Shown: positions 26,009 to 34,595 of the stretch, in pieces
Numbering within the stretch: the first letter of the stretch is position 1
Layout of the letters: each line of letters opens with the position of its first letter
Assembly (NCBI RefSeq): GCF_050749815.1
Contig: NZ_CP192735.1
Location: forward strand, 3,906,001 to 3,970,000
Source: Dyella_A sp050749815
GTDB lineage: Bacteria; Pseudomonadota; Gammaproteobacteria; Xanthomonadales; Rhodanobacteraceae
DNA: 64,000 nt
Direction of reading: 5' to 3'
Translations under genes and position numbers: made by a program
The notes under the pieces: generated by a model
The model's database searches: none
The model's input: only the letters and a program-made list of their open reading frames with translations
What the model was told of the DNA's origin: nothing

Positions 26009-27777
26009 CTTGCTTGCTTAGTGCCGTCTCGCAGTCGGCCATTCAGGTAAAGGCGGGCGGCAGAGTAAATGCCTTCGGTAGCGGCCTCAGCCTGCCCCGG
26101 ATCCGCTAGCTGCTGCTCCGCCTTCCCGGTCAACTGGTAATAGAGGGGAGGGCGGATCCCTGCGGCACCAAGAATTTCGCCGCCCAACATCCACGAGTAG
26201 ATGTGCTTCGTGGTCTGCGTCGATCGGTCGCCCACGATGAACCACGGGACAAACTGATCTGGTCCGGACTGGCCATTGTCGAAGCCGCTGTCGTAGACGT
26301 GCTGTAGGCCAGGCAGGTGATCGCCATAGAAGACCAGGATATAGGGGCGCTTGCGGGCTTCCAGGAAGCTCCACAGTCGCCCAAGTTGCTGGTCGGCATC
26401 TTCGATGTGATACATATAATTGCGATATTCGCGGATGCCTTTTGAGCCGAGACCCTCGGGTGCGGCGATCGCGTCCCTGCGGTGAGGATCCCCCACCGGA
26501 ACTTTCATGTACGGCCCATGGCCCTCGATGCTGATGGCAAACACGAGCGTTGGTTTCGTGGCGTCCTGAAGCTTGGCCATGATCTGATCAGTCATGGCCG
26601 AATCGGCGAAGTACCACCCTTCGCGTGCTGCGTTCTTTGGGAACTCAGCCGCCGTCACGAACTGGTCGAACCCGATGGACTTGAAGGCCTTGGCCCGGTT
26701 CCAGAAATTGCCAGCATTGCCGTGGATGGCGACCGTGGCGTAACCCGCATTGCGCGCAACGCGCACCAAACTGGGTATTTTGGGCTTGGTGATCTGTAGA
26801 TAAGGGAAGCCGATGTCCGGATAGGCGGCCATTGGAATGCCCGTGAGCACCTCAAACTCGGTCCTCAGCGTACCACCGCCGAAAGTGGGCGGCTTCATGG
26901 TGCCGCCAAGTCCGGTGGCCAAAGCCCGCTTCAAGTTCGGCAGCTCCGCGTCTGTGCTGCCGACATTCTTGAGAATGGACGTATCGAAGAACGACTCGCT
27001 CTGGATGACGACGATGTCCGGCGTAGTTCCTACGGTCAACGGCGCGGCGGCCGGAGGGCTAGGCAAGGAGCGCAATTCCTTCACGGCGGCGGTGTCGACC
27101 GGAACCTTCAGCGCTCGAATACGTTCGGCGCTGGTGTAAGCGATGGAGCTCAGCAGGCCGGAGTGGAGGATGCTGTCCATGGGGGCCCAGGCCACAACGC
27201 GCAGGGCGTTCGCGTTGTACACGCGTCCTACCCAGCCCGCTCCAGCTCCAAGGCCGTACATGGAGGCCAGCGAAGCAAGGGCGATTGCCAGCCGGGAAAA
27301 ACTCCTTGGCGGGAAATATGATGTCTCTCGCCTTATCGCCCAGACGATCAGCGCGACGAGCGCCACGAGTACCGCTGTCGCGGCATACCAGCCCCCTACG
27401 TAGTTCGCCAGCAGCTCGAGTGTGGCCACGTGCATATTTCGCAGGATGTAGACGTCGCTGAACAGCACCGGCGTGTGCAGGTACCGAAGCTTCAGCGCAT
27501 TGGCGGCATAAATCGCGCCCAGCAGCGCCGCCGAGAGAGCGGTCGACAGCACAATCCGGTTACACAACGCCAACAGGAACAGGAAGACGGCTATGGCCGG
27601 TATGGCGTTAACCACGTACCCGTAGGTGAACGCGTAAGAGTCCAGCGCGACGCCGATGGACTGGCGATCGGCCATCCATGCGAGCTGAAGAAGCACCAAG
27701 CAGAGTAGAGCAATCCAGGCCAACCGCTTAGCGCCTCTTAGAAACGCGGCGCCTCCTTCAAAACTGTTCAAACTCAT
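26005..27777 (-). CDS. LTA-synthase-like membrane sulfatase/phosphotransferase
   Basis: A 590-aa inner-membrane protein with about five N-terminal transmembrane helices (RLAWIALLCLVLLQLAWMA; AIPAIAVFLFLLALC; LSTALSAALLGAIYAANAL; AATAVLVALVALIVWAI; LASLASMYGLGAGAGWVG) and a periplasmic PF00884-type catalytic domain from about residue 245: PDIVVIQSESFFD (metal site), FGGGTLRTEFEVLTG with the likely Thr nucleophile, ISIEGHGPYM and VFYGDHLPGL. LtaS, OpgB and related enzymes of this fold move phosphoglycerol or phosphoethanolamine; here the acceptor could be the island's LPS glycan. Exact group transferred is unknown. Confidence 0.82.
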   Translation of the reverse strand: MSLNSFEGGAAFLRGAKRLAWIALLCLVLLQLAWMADRQSIGVALDSYAFTYGYVVNAIPAIAVFLFLLALCNRIVLSTALSAALLGAIYAANALKLRYLHTPVLFSDVYILRNMHVATLELLANYVGGWYAATAVLVALVALIVWAIRRETSYFPPRSFSRLAIALASLASMYGLGAGAGWVGRVYNANALRVVAWAPMDSILHSGLLSSIAYTSAERIRALKVPVDTAAVKELRSLPSPPAAAPLTVGTTPDIVVIQSESFFDTSILKNVGSTDAELPNLKRALATGLGGTMKPPTFGGGTLRTEFEVLTGIPMAAYPDIGFPYLQITKPKIPSLVRVARNAGYATVAIHGNAGNFWNRAKAFKSIGFDQFVTAAEFPKNAAREGWYFADSAMTDQIMAKLQDATKPTLVFAISIEGHGPYMKVPVGDPHRRDAIAAPEGLGSKGIREYRNYMYHIEDADQQLGRLWSFLEARKRPYILVFYGDHLPGLQHVYDSGFDNGQSGPDQFVPWFIVGDRSTQTTKHIYSWMLGGEILGAAGIRPPLYYQLTGKAEQQLADPGQAEAATEGIYSAARLYLNGRLRDGTKQAR

Positions 27778-28066
27778 CTCCCATCAATGGAAGGGGAGGG
27801 CACTGCGGGGAGCTGGTCGCCCATCACAGGCCCCGACTCCAGCCGGTCGGCTAGTGAAGACCCGTGCTTGGGCCGGTGAGGCTCAACAAAGAAAGGTCCG
27901 TCTCAGCAGGAGACGCCGACAGCAAACGCACAAACACCGGATCGGTTTACCCGAAGATGCGCTCACCGAGCCAACGGGCGAGTACGGGACTTACGCCACA
28001 TTGGACAAGTCAGCAGTCCACCGACGTCCCCCCGCGTTGAGTAGCGGGACGGTTTAGAGTCCGGAA

Positions 28067-28861
28067 TTACTTTAACTGCTTCGCGTAGGCGGCGGGTGTC
28101 AGCCCGCCCAACGCCTTCTTCGGTCGCTCCTCGTTGTATTCCCGCCGCCAGCGTTCGATCTCGGTGCGGGCGTGCAGCAGGCTGGGAAACCAGTGTTCGT
28201 TGAGGCATTCGTCGCGCAGACGTCCGTTGAACGATTCGATGTAGGCGTTCTGGTTCGGCTTGCCTGGTTCGATCAGGCGCAGTTGCACGCCGCGCTCGTG
28301 CGCCCAGGCGACCATCGCCTTGCCGCAGAACTCCTTGCCGTTGTCGGTGCGGATGGTCTTGGGCAGGCCGCGAATGACGCCCAGGCGATCCAGCACACGC
28401 GTCACGTCGATCCCGGAGATGGCTCGTTCGACTTCGATGCCCACCGACTCATGCGTGGCGTCGTCGACGATGGTCAGGCACTTGAGGACGCGGGCGTCGG
28501 CGGTGCGATCGAACACGAAATCCATCGACCACACCTCGTTGGGCGCCGATGGACGACACAGTGGCTGCCGCTCGCTCACCGGCACCTTCTTCCGCTTGCG
28601 CCGGCGTACCTGCAACCGTTCCTCCCGATACAACCGCTCCACACGCTTGTAGTTCACCGGCTCGCCGCCCTCCTGCCGAAGCTTCAGGTGGATCATCCCC
28701 ACGCCGTAGCGCTTGTGCCGCTGCGCCAGCTCCACGATCCGCCGTCGCAGCGCCACGTTGCGGTCTGGCTGCGCCTGATACCGGTACGCGCTGGCGCTCA
28801 TGCCCACCACGCGCAGCGCGCACCGCTCGCTCAACCCCTTGTCGATCATCTGGCGCACCAA
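28067..28861 (-). CDS. IS3-family transposase OrfB (DDE integrase domain)
   Basis: Catalytic part of the transposase, 264 aa as an independent frame. It has an N-terminal HTH_21-like region (RRIVELAQRHKRYGVGMIHL), the rve core with SMDFVFDRTADAR (first Asp), TIRTDNGKEFCG (second Asp) and NAYIESFNGRLRDECLNEHW (Glu), and the terminal YNEERPKKALGGLTPAAYA. The native product is most likely an OrfAB fusion made by -1 frameshifting: the frame is open back to the A7 run at the end of orfA, reading VGAPARRALVRQM. Confidence 0.93.
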   Translation of the reverse strand: MVRQMIDKGLSERCALRVVGMSASAYRYQAQPDRNVALRRRIVELAQRHKRYGVGMIHLKLRQEGGEPVNYKRVERLYREERLQVRRRKRKKVPVSERQPLCRPSAPNEVWSMDFVFDRTADARVLKCLTIVDDATHESVGIEVERAISGIDVTRVLDRLGVIRGLPKTIRTDNGKEFCGKAMVAWAHERGVQLRLIEPGKPNQNAYIESFNGRLRDECLNEHWFPSLLHARTEIERWRREYNEERPKKALGGLTPAAYAKQLK

Positions 28862-28881
28862 CGCTCGCCGGGCCGGTGCGC

Positions 28882-29145
28882 CTACGGTTTTTTTCGCAGG
28901 ACGTCCTTGATCACCTCGTTCTCAAGCATCTGCTCGGCCAGCAGCTTCTTCAGCCGCGTGTTCTCCGTCTCCAGCTCCTTCAGGCGCTTGGCGTCCGGCA
29001 CGCTCATGCCGCCGAACTTGCTGCGCCACAGGTAGTAGGAGGCCTCGCTGAAGCCGTGTTTGCGGCACAGCTCCTTGATCGGCAAGCCGGCATCCGCCTC
29101 ACGCAGGAAGCCGATGATCTGTTCCTCGGAAAAGCGCTTCTTCAC
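28882..29145 (-). CDS. IS3-family transposase OrfA (HTH protein)
   Basis: DNA-binding OrfA of about 87-89 aa: RFSEEQIIGFLREADAG, the helix-turn-helix IKELCRKHGFSEASYYLWRS, then a leucine-zipper-like ELETENTRLKKLLAEQMLEN. The start is GTG 29145 (KKRFSEEQ) with AAGGAG upstream; a TTG at 29151 would add two residues. The frame ends in LRKKP at a TAG immediately after the slippery A7 tract. Confidence 0.9.
   Translation of the reverse strand: MKKRFSEEQIIGFLREADAGLPIKELCRKHGFSEASYYLWRSKFGGMSVPDAKRLKELETENTRLKKLLAEQMLENEVIKDVLRKKP
28888..28894 (-). other. Probable programmed -1 frameshift site (A7) in the IS
   Basis: On the coding strand CGAAAAAAACCGTAG, an A AAA AAA slippery heptamer, occurs three codons before the orfA stop. 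A -1 slip joins orfA to the orfB frame without meeting a stop, the standard IS3 mechanism. Confidence 0.8.
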
Positions 29146-29294
29146 GTCCAATCTCCTTCGGTTGGGGGATTGGACTCCAAACGGCAGTGCTACTCAAAAC
29201 CGGGGGGACGTCGCCACTACACCGCCACGTGATGGCCTTAGGCGCCAGCGCACTGTGAGAGAGGACGCGCCACGCGGCTAATCAGGGAGAGACC

Positions 29295-29423
29295 ATGGAC
29301 ATTGATTCGGCCTTTGTCAAGCGCTTGGCTTCTGCATGGTGCCCTGCGTTCGTCTATGGCGGCCAAATTGCCCGCAAGCTGCTATGGTTGAAAAGTCAAC
29401 CTGTGCTGAATCGTCACCGCTGA
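29295..29423 (+). CDS. Possible 42-aa small protein downstream of the IS
   Basis: An ATG preceded by a very good Shine-Dalgarno (AGGGAGAGACC then ATG) opens a frame MDIDSAFVKRLASAWCPAFV ending LKSQPVLNRHR, stop 34 bases before the methyltransferase-like gene. I do not recognise it; a short amphipathic peptide, a leader peptide or the remnant of a gene broken by the IS are possible. Support is only the ribosome site and position. Confidence 0.25.
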   Translation: MDIDSAFVKRLASAWCPAFVYGGQIARKLLWLKSQPVLNRHR

Positions 29424-29457
29424 GCAATCCAATCTTGGATATTCGAGGATGTAGACC

Positions 29458-30417
29458 GTGATCAGAAGAATCAGGTCGCAAATTATCGGACTGCGAACTC
29501 GCATGAGCCGCCTCGCGCAAGATTCATTAGCGAGGTTAAGAGTTCGCCCTACAAGCTTTGCCGGTTCGCCATGTGATCTTTGGAGAATGAGATTCAGCTC
29601 ATTCGTAGACTGCCAAAGCTCATTGGCAACGCACTTTGAGCTTTTTAAAGAGCGTAGGCATATGGAAAATATGCTGCAAAACGACATGAAAGAGGACGAT
29701 GCGCTCGCTGGGGTCTGCTGGGTGTGCGCAAAAAGAAGCACCTTTCGCTACGACCGGCTGTATTCGAACGGAGTTGACGTCAACTGGCGCGAGCGCCTCG
29801 TGTGCGCAGGTTGCGGGCTAAACAATCGATTGCGGCTGAGTGCGCAGCTGATTTCGCAGATAGCCGCCAAAAGCTCCTCGATTTATCTCACCGAGCAGGT
29901 CACGCCCCTAGCTGGATATCTGGCTCGCAGCTTCAAAAAAGTAACGATGAGCGAGTTCCTTGGCGAGGCGGCGGTGCCCGGAGCCCTCAATGCCGTTGGC
30001 ATTCGTCACGAAGACATCACGTCGCTTAGCTTCGGAGACGGATGCTTTGATCATGTCCTGAGCTTTGATGTCTTGGAGCACGTGCCGGATTATCGCAAGG
30101 CGCTAAAAGAGTTCTACAGAGTTCTTAAGAGTGGAGGTGGACTAATGCTCTCCGTGCCGTTCTCCTTGCTTTCGGAGAGAAATATAGTTCGTGCACAAAT
30201 CGCTCAGGACGGCACTCTCGAGCATCTTTTGCCCCCCGAATATCATGGCGATCCAGTAGACCCTCAAGGAGGAATTCTCTGCTATTACCACTTTGGCTGG
30301 CAGCTGGTGGAGGAGTTACGAGAGATTGGCTTCCAAGAGGCGCGGGTAGAGTCTTATTGGTCAAGAGCGTTTGGACACATCGGAGACGAACAGCTAATCA
30401 TTGTCGCGCGGCGATAA
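29458..30417 (+). CDS. Methyltransferase-like protein with N-terminal CxxC pair
   Basis: A 319-aa protein, start GTG with GAGG upstream. After about 85 poorly conserved residues there is a small zinc-ribbon-like unit (CWVCAKRSTFRYDRL ... CAGCGLNNRLR), then a class I methyltransferase half: FGDGCFDHVLSFDVLEHVPD (motif II/III-like, about 197-216), ALKEFYRVLKSGGGLMLSVP and a C-terminal GDEQLIIVARR. The glycine-rich motif I that should precede them is replaced by SIYLTEQVTPLAGYLARSF, so SAM binding is uncertain. Base composition and codons are AT-richer than the flanks, suggesting transfer. Likely LPS sugar modification, inferred from position. Confidence 0.7.
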   Translation: MIRRIRSQIIGLRTRMSRLAQDSLARLRVRPTSFAGSPCDLWRMRFSSFVDCQSSLATHFELFKERRHMENMLQNDMKEDDALAGVCWVCAKRSTFRYDRLYSNGVDVNWRERLVCAGCGLNNRLRLSAQLISQIAAKSSSIYLTEQVTPLAGYLARSFKKVTMSEFLGEAAVPGALNAVGIRHEDITSLSFGDGCFDHVLSFDVLEHVPDYRKALKEFYRVLKSGGGLMLSVPFSLLSERNIVRAQIAQDGTLEHLLPPEYHGDPVDPQGGILCYYHFGWQLVEELREIGFQEARVESYWSRAFGHIGDEQLIIVARR

Positions 30418-30467
30418 CACCTGTTGCAGCTCCAAAGCCGTATGTCTGATGAATTCCCAGGCAGACC

Positions 30468-32456
30468 TCATTGCGAGTGATCTCTATCCGCTATAAGGCG
30501 CGGCCCAGCGAACGCGACCCAGTGGCCCGATGAGTTTCCGCCGGGAGACTCAACCGAGAACGATACAGACACAACGCGGCCGCTGAATTTCTCAAGCGAT
30601 AGAGAGACGGGAGCGAATCTGAGCGAAGCACCTCTTGTAGGAGGACGGAGGTCCCGTTTAAATATTACCTCCGAATGGTCTGCATAAGCGACAGTTATTA
30701 TCGCGCGGGCAGATTGCGGGCTGGGATATACCATCCCGATATCGAAAACGAGAGCTCCGCCTGAGGGAACTGAGAGCTGATCATATTTATATGAGAACCC
30801 TGACAGTACAGTGAGCGTCTCTCGCTCTCCTGTAACGGTGTTCCACGGCATGAGAAACGCCCCCCTGCGCGAGGGAGTTTCGACGTCACGCGTGTCATTT
30901 AGCGATCCTTCCTTAAATCGCTTAATGAAATCAACGATAACATCCCTTTGATTAAGCTGGTTCAGGCGACGCAACTCGTCCGTAACGTCTACTAGCTCAG
31001 TCGGTGTAGATGCATAAAGGCGGGTCGATCTCGGCAATTTTGCCGTGGCCGCTGAATCAAGTGAGTCGAAGCAATATACAGGGCGTGATGTGCCTCCATA
31101 AAGCCTAAAGAACTCGCCGTTAAGGAGAGTCCAGTCGCAGTGAGACGAATTGGCAAGAAATGCCACGGGGCCCTCTTGCCTCGAGCTTGCATCAGCGACA
31201 TCGCGTTTAGCCGCCTCTGCAAAATTTGCAGACGATACGAAGAATACGTTCCCGTAGCTCTTCATGATGTCACCATCGAGCATGATCGACGTTAGACTCA
31301 ATAGTGCAACAGCCGCCGAGAGCAGTATCCGGCCTAAGGGTTGGGCATTCCCCACCGCCCAGGCCGGAATGAGCATGCCTAAAACGAAGCTCGCAAAAAT
31401 CCATCTTTGCTCCAGTCTGATGGTTAGTAGTGCCGGAGCTATCAGAAAGCCGGCAAGTAACAGTATGAGAATCGCCCACATGGTCTTGTATTTAGGGTCA
31501 CGACCGTCGCTGGCTGGCTCCTTTCTCGTCGCGTAATAGACGCCGGCGACAAAAATAAATACCCATAGAGACGTAAAAAGGAATGCTAGGCTTGACATCT
31601 CACTTCCGGCAACGACCGGAGTGCCAATCAAATAGTCTGGCCCAGAATTGAAGCCGAATAATGAGTACAGGGCTTGGAGCCCGTTCTCCACTGTTCGGAA
31701 AGGTGCGAATGCTAGGTGCGTCCCGCCAGTGCCTATGAGAAACGTGGTGCCCAGTACCACTTGTTTATAGGCTATATAGAGTACCGGGACAAAGGCGCTG
31801 ACTAAAATTAACGTCCATTTGCGCACCCGAGGAATCACTGCGGCACTCGTGATGAAGTAAAGCGCGATGGCTAGCCATACCGGCACTACTATGAATCGCT
31901 CGTGCGCGAAAGTTGCAAGTAGGCTGGCCGCCACCGCGCTCAACGCGACGGCGAGGCTCGGCTTTTGGCTCCGCTCCATCGCAAGCAGAGCATAAATTGC
32001 GCAGAGGGTAAGTAGTAACGGGACTCCCTCCACAGGTCCGATAACCTGAGTGGCTAGATAAGTTGCAAATCGTGACAGCGTTACGGCTGCTGCGAGGCTT
32101 AGCGACGCAATCCAGTTTCCATGGCTAATTTTCCAACAGATCGCGAATGTCGCGAGTCCAATTAGACCTTGTAAGCCAATATCAGCGACGGCATAGGCGG
32201 ATACATGGTCGCCAAAAATCCTCATTAGTACCAAGACCAGCTCAAGAGAGACGGGCCGGAATCGCTCGTGACATACGGCTGTCAGAATGGCGGTGCCTCG
32301 GGTTGCGCACTTGCCATCGAGATAAGAGAGTAAATAGTCGAGATCGTCGCCGTAGAATACGTGCGGCCTCCACGGGAAGAATCGCCAAAAGGCTAAGGCG
32401 CACGTGGCAAATAGCAGAAGGGTTGCTGCGGCGATGATGTAATTTTTTGAGCGCAC
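30468..32456 (-). CDS. GT-C-like polytopic membrane glycosyltransferase
   Basis: A 662-aa membrane protein with an N-terminal signal-anchor (YIIAAATLLLFATCALAFW), an acidic first periplasmic loop RPHVFYGDDLDYLLSYLDG (the DD pair typical of GT-C enzymes), about ten further helices up to residue about 400, and a soluble periplasmic C-terminal domain (about 410-662). Such proteins transfer a sugar from polyprenyl phosphate to a periplasmic acceptor, as GtrC- or ArnT-type enzymes do. It is the last gene of the cassette with GtrB- and GtrA-like proteins, 67 bp after gtrB, which supports that role; no specific family was recognised. GTG start; AT-richer composition. Confidence 0.65.
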   Translation of the reverse strand: MRSKNYIIAAATLLLFATCALAFWRFFPWRPHVFYGDDLDYLLSYLDGKCATRGTAILTAVCHERFRPVSLELVLVLMRIFGDHVSAYAVADIGLQGLIGLATFAICWKISHGNWIASLSLAAAVTLSRFATYLATQVIGPVEGVPLLLTLCAIYALLAMERSQKPSLAVALSAVAASLLATFAHERFIVVPVWLAIALYFITSAAVIPRVRKWTLILVSAFVPVLYIAYKQVVLGTTFLIGTGGTHLAFAPFRTVENGLQALYSLFGFNSGPDYLIGTPVVAGSEMSSLAFLFTSLWVFIFVAGVYYATRKEPASDGRDPKYKTMWAILILLLAGFLIAPALLTIRLEQRWIFASFVLGMLIPAWAVGNAQPLGRILLSAAVALLSLTSIMLDGDIMKSYGNVFFVSSANFAEAAKRDVADASSRQEGPVAFLANSSHCDWTLLNGEFFRLYGGTSRPVYCFDSLDSAATAKLPRSTRLYASTPTELVDVTDELRRLNQLNQRDVIVDFIKRFKEGSLNDTRDVETPSRRGAFLMPWNTVTGERETLTVLSGFSYKYDQLSVPSGGALVFDIGMVYPSPQSARAIITVAYADHSEVIFKRDLRPPTRGASLRFAPVSLSLEKFSGRVVSVSFSVESPGGNSSGHWVAFAGPRLIADRDHSQ

Positions 32457-32523
32457 TTGCGTGTCTTGGTAGGTGAATCGAATTGATTGCGCGGCAGTAG
32501 GATGGTGCTGCAGCTCGAATCAA

Positions 32524-33477
32524 TTAGCCGTCTTCTGCCTCCCCTTCGGTTACATCACCGGCATGCCGCACGACATATAGAGGCTTTCCTTTAATTTCAT
32601 CAAGGATGCGCCATAGATATTCGCCGATAACTCCCAGCATAAACATGATCGCGCCCCCAACTAGTAGAATAGCTACCATTATCGGTGCCCAACCGAGAAA
32701 CGGGGTGTTGCCGAAAGCCCAGGACACTATAATAACGATAGCGTACAGAACTCCCAAAATGGCACATGTGGCGCCGCAGAGAGACATCAGTCGGATGGGG
32801 AGGTACGAGCCATCTAGCAGGAAATCATAAAAGAGTTTCAATTTCTTGCTGAAGTTATATTGCGACTTCCCAATGGTCCTTTTTTTTCTGACGTAAGGAA
32901 GGAAAGTGCTTTCCAAGCCAGCCCAAAGGATGTCGCCCTGAAAAAAGCGATTGCGCCCTCGGTAACTGAGGAATAAGCCAAGGGCGCGGCGGCTCAGAAG
33001 GACAAAGTCGAACCCGCCGGCGGGAATATTGGGGTTTGATAGTCGCAATGCGCCATAAGCCAAGCGGGAAAATAGGCGTGCGCCCAGCGAATCCTCTCGA
33101 TCCGACCGATAACCGACGACAACCTCCGAGCCCTTCTCCCAGGCTCGTGCCATGTCAATGGTCAATTCGACAGGGTCTTGCAAGTCTGCGGAAATATTTA
33201 TGATGGCGTCGCCAGTTGCGGCTTCGTAGCCCGCAGTTATTGCAGCCAGCTGACCAAAATTACGAGTGAACGTAATCACTCTTACATTGGGAAAACTTTC
33301 CGCCGCTTGCTGCATTTCCCTGAGCGATCCATCTTTTGATCCATCGTTGACAAGGATGATTTCACAGGAGTGGTCGCCCATCGCTCCCCCACTAAAGAGG
33401 CTCTGGATGGCTTCGCACGTCAGGCGAATGGAGCCAGCGTTGTTATAGACCGGCACGACATAGCTGATAAGGCTCAT
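32524..33477 (-). CDS. GtrB-type polyprenyl-phosphate glycosyltransferase
   Basis: Family 2 glycosyltransferase (317 aa) that would load a sugar from its nucleotide onto undecaprenyl phosphate at the cytoplasmic face. Catalytic domain 1-230: SYVVPVYNNAGSIRLTCEAI, EIILVNDGSKDGSLREM (DxD-like), FTRNFGQLAAITAGYEAATG, IINISADLQDPVELT. Two C-terminal helices (SLCGATCAILGVLYAIVIIVS; PIMVAILLVGGAIMFMLGVI) followed by EYLWRILDEIKGKPLYVVRH, the signature of GtrB/ArnC/DPM1-like proteins. The ATG overlaps the aminotransferase stop (ATGA). A second family member, not in a Gtr context, is at 52775. Confidence 0.88.
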   Translation of the reverse strand: MSLISYVVPVYNNAGSIRLTCEAIQSLFSGGAMGDHSCEIILVNDGSKDGSLREMQQAAESFPNVRVITFTRNFGQLAAITAGYEAATGDAIINISADLQDPVELTIDMARAWEKGSEVVVGYRSDREDSLGARLFSRLAYGALRLSNPNIPAGGFDFVLLSRRALGLFLSYRGRNRFFQGDILWAGLESTFLPYVRKKRTIGKSQYNFSKKLKLFYDFLLDGSYLPIRLMSLCGATCAILGVLYAIVIIVSWAFGNTPFLGWAPIMVAILLVGGAIMFMLGVIGEYLWRILDEIKGKPLYVVRHAGDVTEGEAEDG

Positions 33478-34595
33478 GGAAGTTTGGCTCCATGCGCAGA
33501 AATCGCTCTCGCCAAGCTGCTGGCGACAAAATCGATCTGCTCCGCCGACAGGTCGAGGTGAAATGGAAGTCCGAGGATTCTTTCACCAAGGTCTTCGCTG
33601 ACCCCGAGGGCGCCCGTGGACGGATAGCCCTTTAGGGCTGGATGTAGATGAGCAGGGGGGCAATACCAGCGCCTAGTTTCAATACCGTCTTCCTTTAAGA
33701 TCTCGGCTACCTCAACAGCTCTGCTGCCAATTGGCAGGAGAACTGGCAGGATTGGGTATACTCCAGCGTCCGGCTTGACCTGGAATTCTATTTCCGGACA
33801 AGTGACAGCAAGCACCCGACGGTACTGTGAGAGAAGCGCTCGTCTGGCCAACTGGATCTGATCCCATTGGTCGTACATCGCAAGCCCGACGGCGCAATGG
33901 TACTCACTCATTTTCCCATTAGTGCCCAGATCGACCAGCAGGGCACGAGAGGTGTCTATACCAAAATTAGACAGACGCCGCATGGTAGCGATACGTTCTG
34001 CCGAAGGGGAGATCACCACGCCACCTTCTCCCGCGCCAAATGATTTGGTGCTATGGAAGCTGAATATGACGTCTGAGACCTTTCCCACTTTTTGATTGCC
34101 GTATGCGCCAGCTGCATCAATCAAAACGGGCTTCCCGTACCGAGCGCTCAGATCGTCCCAGCCTTCCACGTCCTGCGGATAGCCAAAGGTGCTAACGGGC
34201 ATCACGGCGTCTACGTCGCCGATAAACGACTCAGCTAAGCCAGGTTCAAGTGCCCACGTATCTCTCGCGACATCGGCAAACACAGGCGTCATCCCTGCTC
34301 GAATGATCGCCGTCGCAGTCGCTACGAAGGTCAGCGAGGGCACTAATACCCTCGATCCAGGGGCGAGGCCGTGAGCGTGAAGGGCGAGTTCTAGTCCGAT
34401 GGTGCAGTTCGCTACAGTGGTGACGTTGTCCTCATTGAGGTGGGGGGCAACGTCTGCAATCACCCGCTTTTCTAGCCGCTTGTTTAAGGGGCCGAAATTC
34501 GTGTAATGCTTATTGGAATCGATTTCCTGGAGATAGGGGACAATCTGATCCGCAGTAGGCATGCGGGGGACCAGGAGCGAGATCTTGTTTTTCAT
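33474..34595 (-). CDS. DegT/DnrJ/EryC1 sugar-nucleotide aminotransferase
   Basis: PLP-dependent aminotransferase for a nucleotide-linked keto sugar (373 aa). Seen: YLQEIDSNKHYTNFGPLNKR, VANCTIGLELALHAHGL, LVPSLTFVATATAIIRAGMT, the PLP-binding LIDAAGAYGNQKVG, and the Schiff-base lysine in FSFHSTKSFGAGEGGVV, with ETRRWYCPPAHLHP near the end. The family includes 4-aminotransferases such as VioA and RffA acting on dTDP-4-keto-6-deoxyglucose, which RmlB in this window can supply; that substrate is inference. Four-base overlaps with gtrA upstream and gtrB downstream place it inside the decoration cassette. Confidence 0.88.
   Translation of the reverse strand: MKNKISLLVPRMPTADQIVPYLQEIDSNKHYTNFGPLNKRLEKRVIADVAPHLNEDNVTTVANCTIGLELALHAHGLAPGSRVLVPSLTFVATATAIIRAGMTPVFADVARDTWALEPGLAESFIGDVDAVMPVSTFGYPQDVEGWDDLSARYGKPVLIDAAGAYGNQKVGKVSDVIFSFHSTKSFGAGEGGVVISPSAERIATMRRLSNFGIDTSRALLVDLGTNGKMSEYHCAVGLAMYDQWDQIQLARRALLSQYRRVLAVTCPEIEFQVKPDAGVYPILPVLLPIGSRAVEVAEILKEDGIETRRWYCPPAHLHPALKGYPSTGALGVSEDLGERILGLPFHLDLSAEQIDFVASSLARAISAHGAKLP

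Larger units (their letters stand above)
28028..29207 (-). mobile_element. Complete IS3-family insertion sequence (IS407-like), 1180 bp
   Basis: Two overlapping-phase transposase frames (orfA, orfB) are bounded by imperfect inverted repeats: the left end reads inward CCCCCCGCGTTGAGTAG and the right end CCCCCCGGTTTTGAGTAG, with similarity continuing to a shared GAGTCC about 36 bases in. Flanking tetranucleotides 28024-28027 and 29208-29211 are both ACGT, consistent with the 4-bp duplication of the IS407 subgroup, although the surrounding GACGTC is palindromic so the exact edge is uncertain by a base or two. It lies in the gap between the sulfatase gene and the methyltransferase-like gene. The copy looks intact and potentially active. 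Confidence 0.88.

Noticed and set aside
27778..28023. Gap between the sulfatase gene and the IS
   Set aside because: About 245 bp without a credible gene, repeat or hairpin; probably the sulfatase promoter region.
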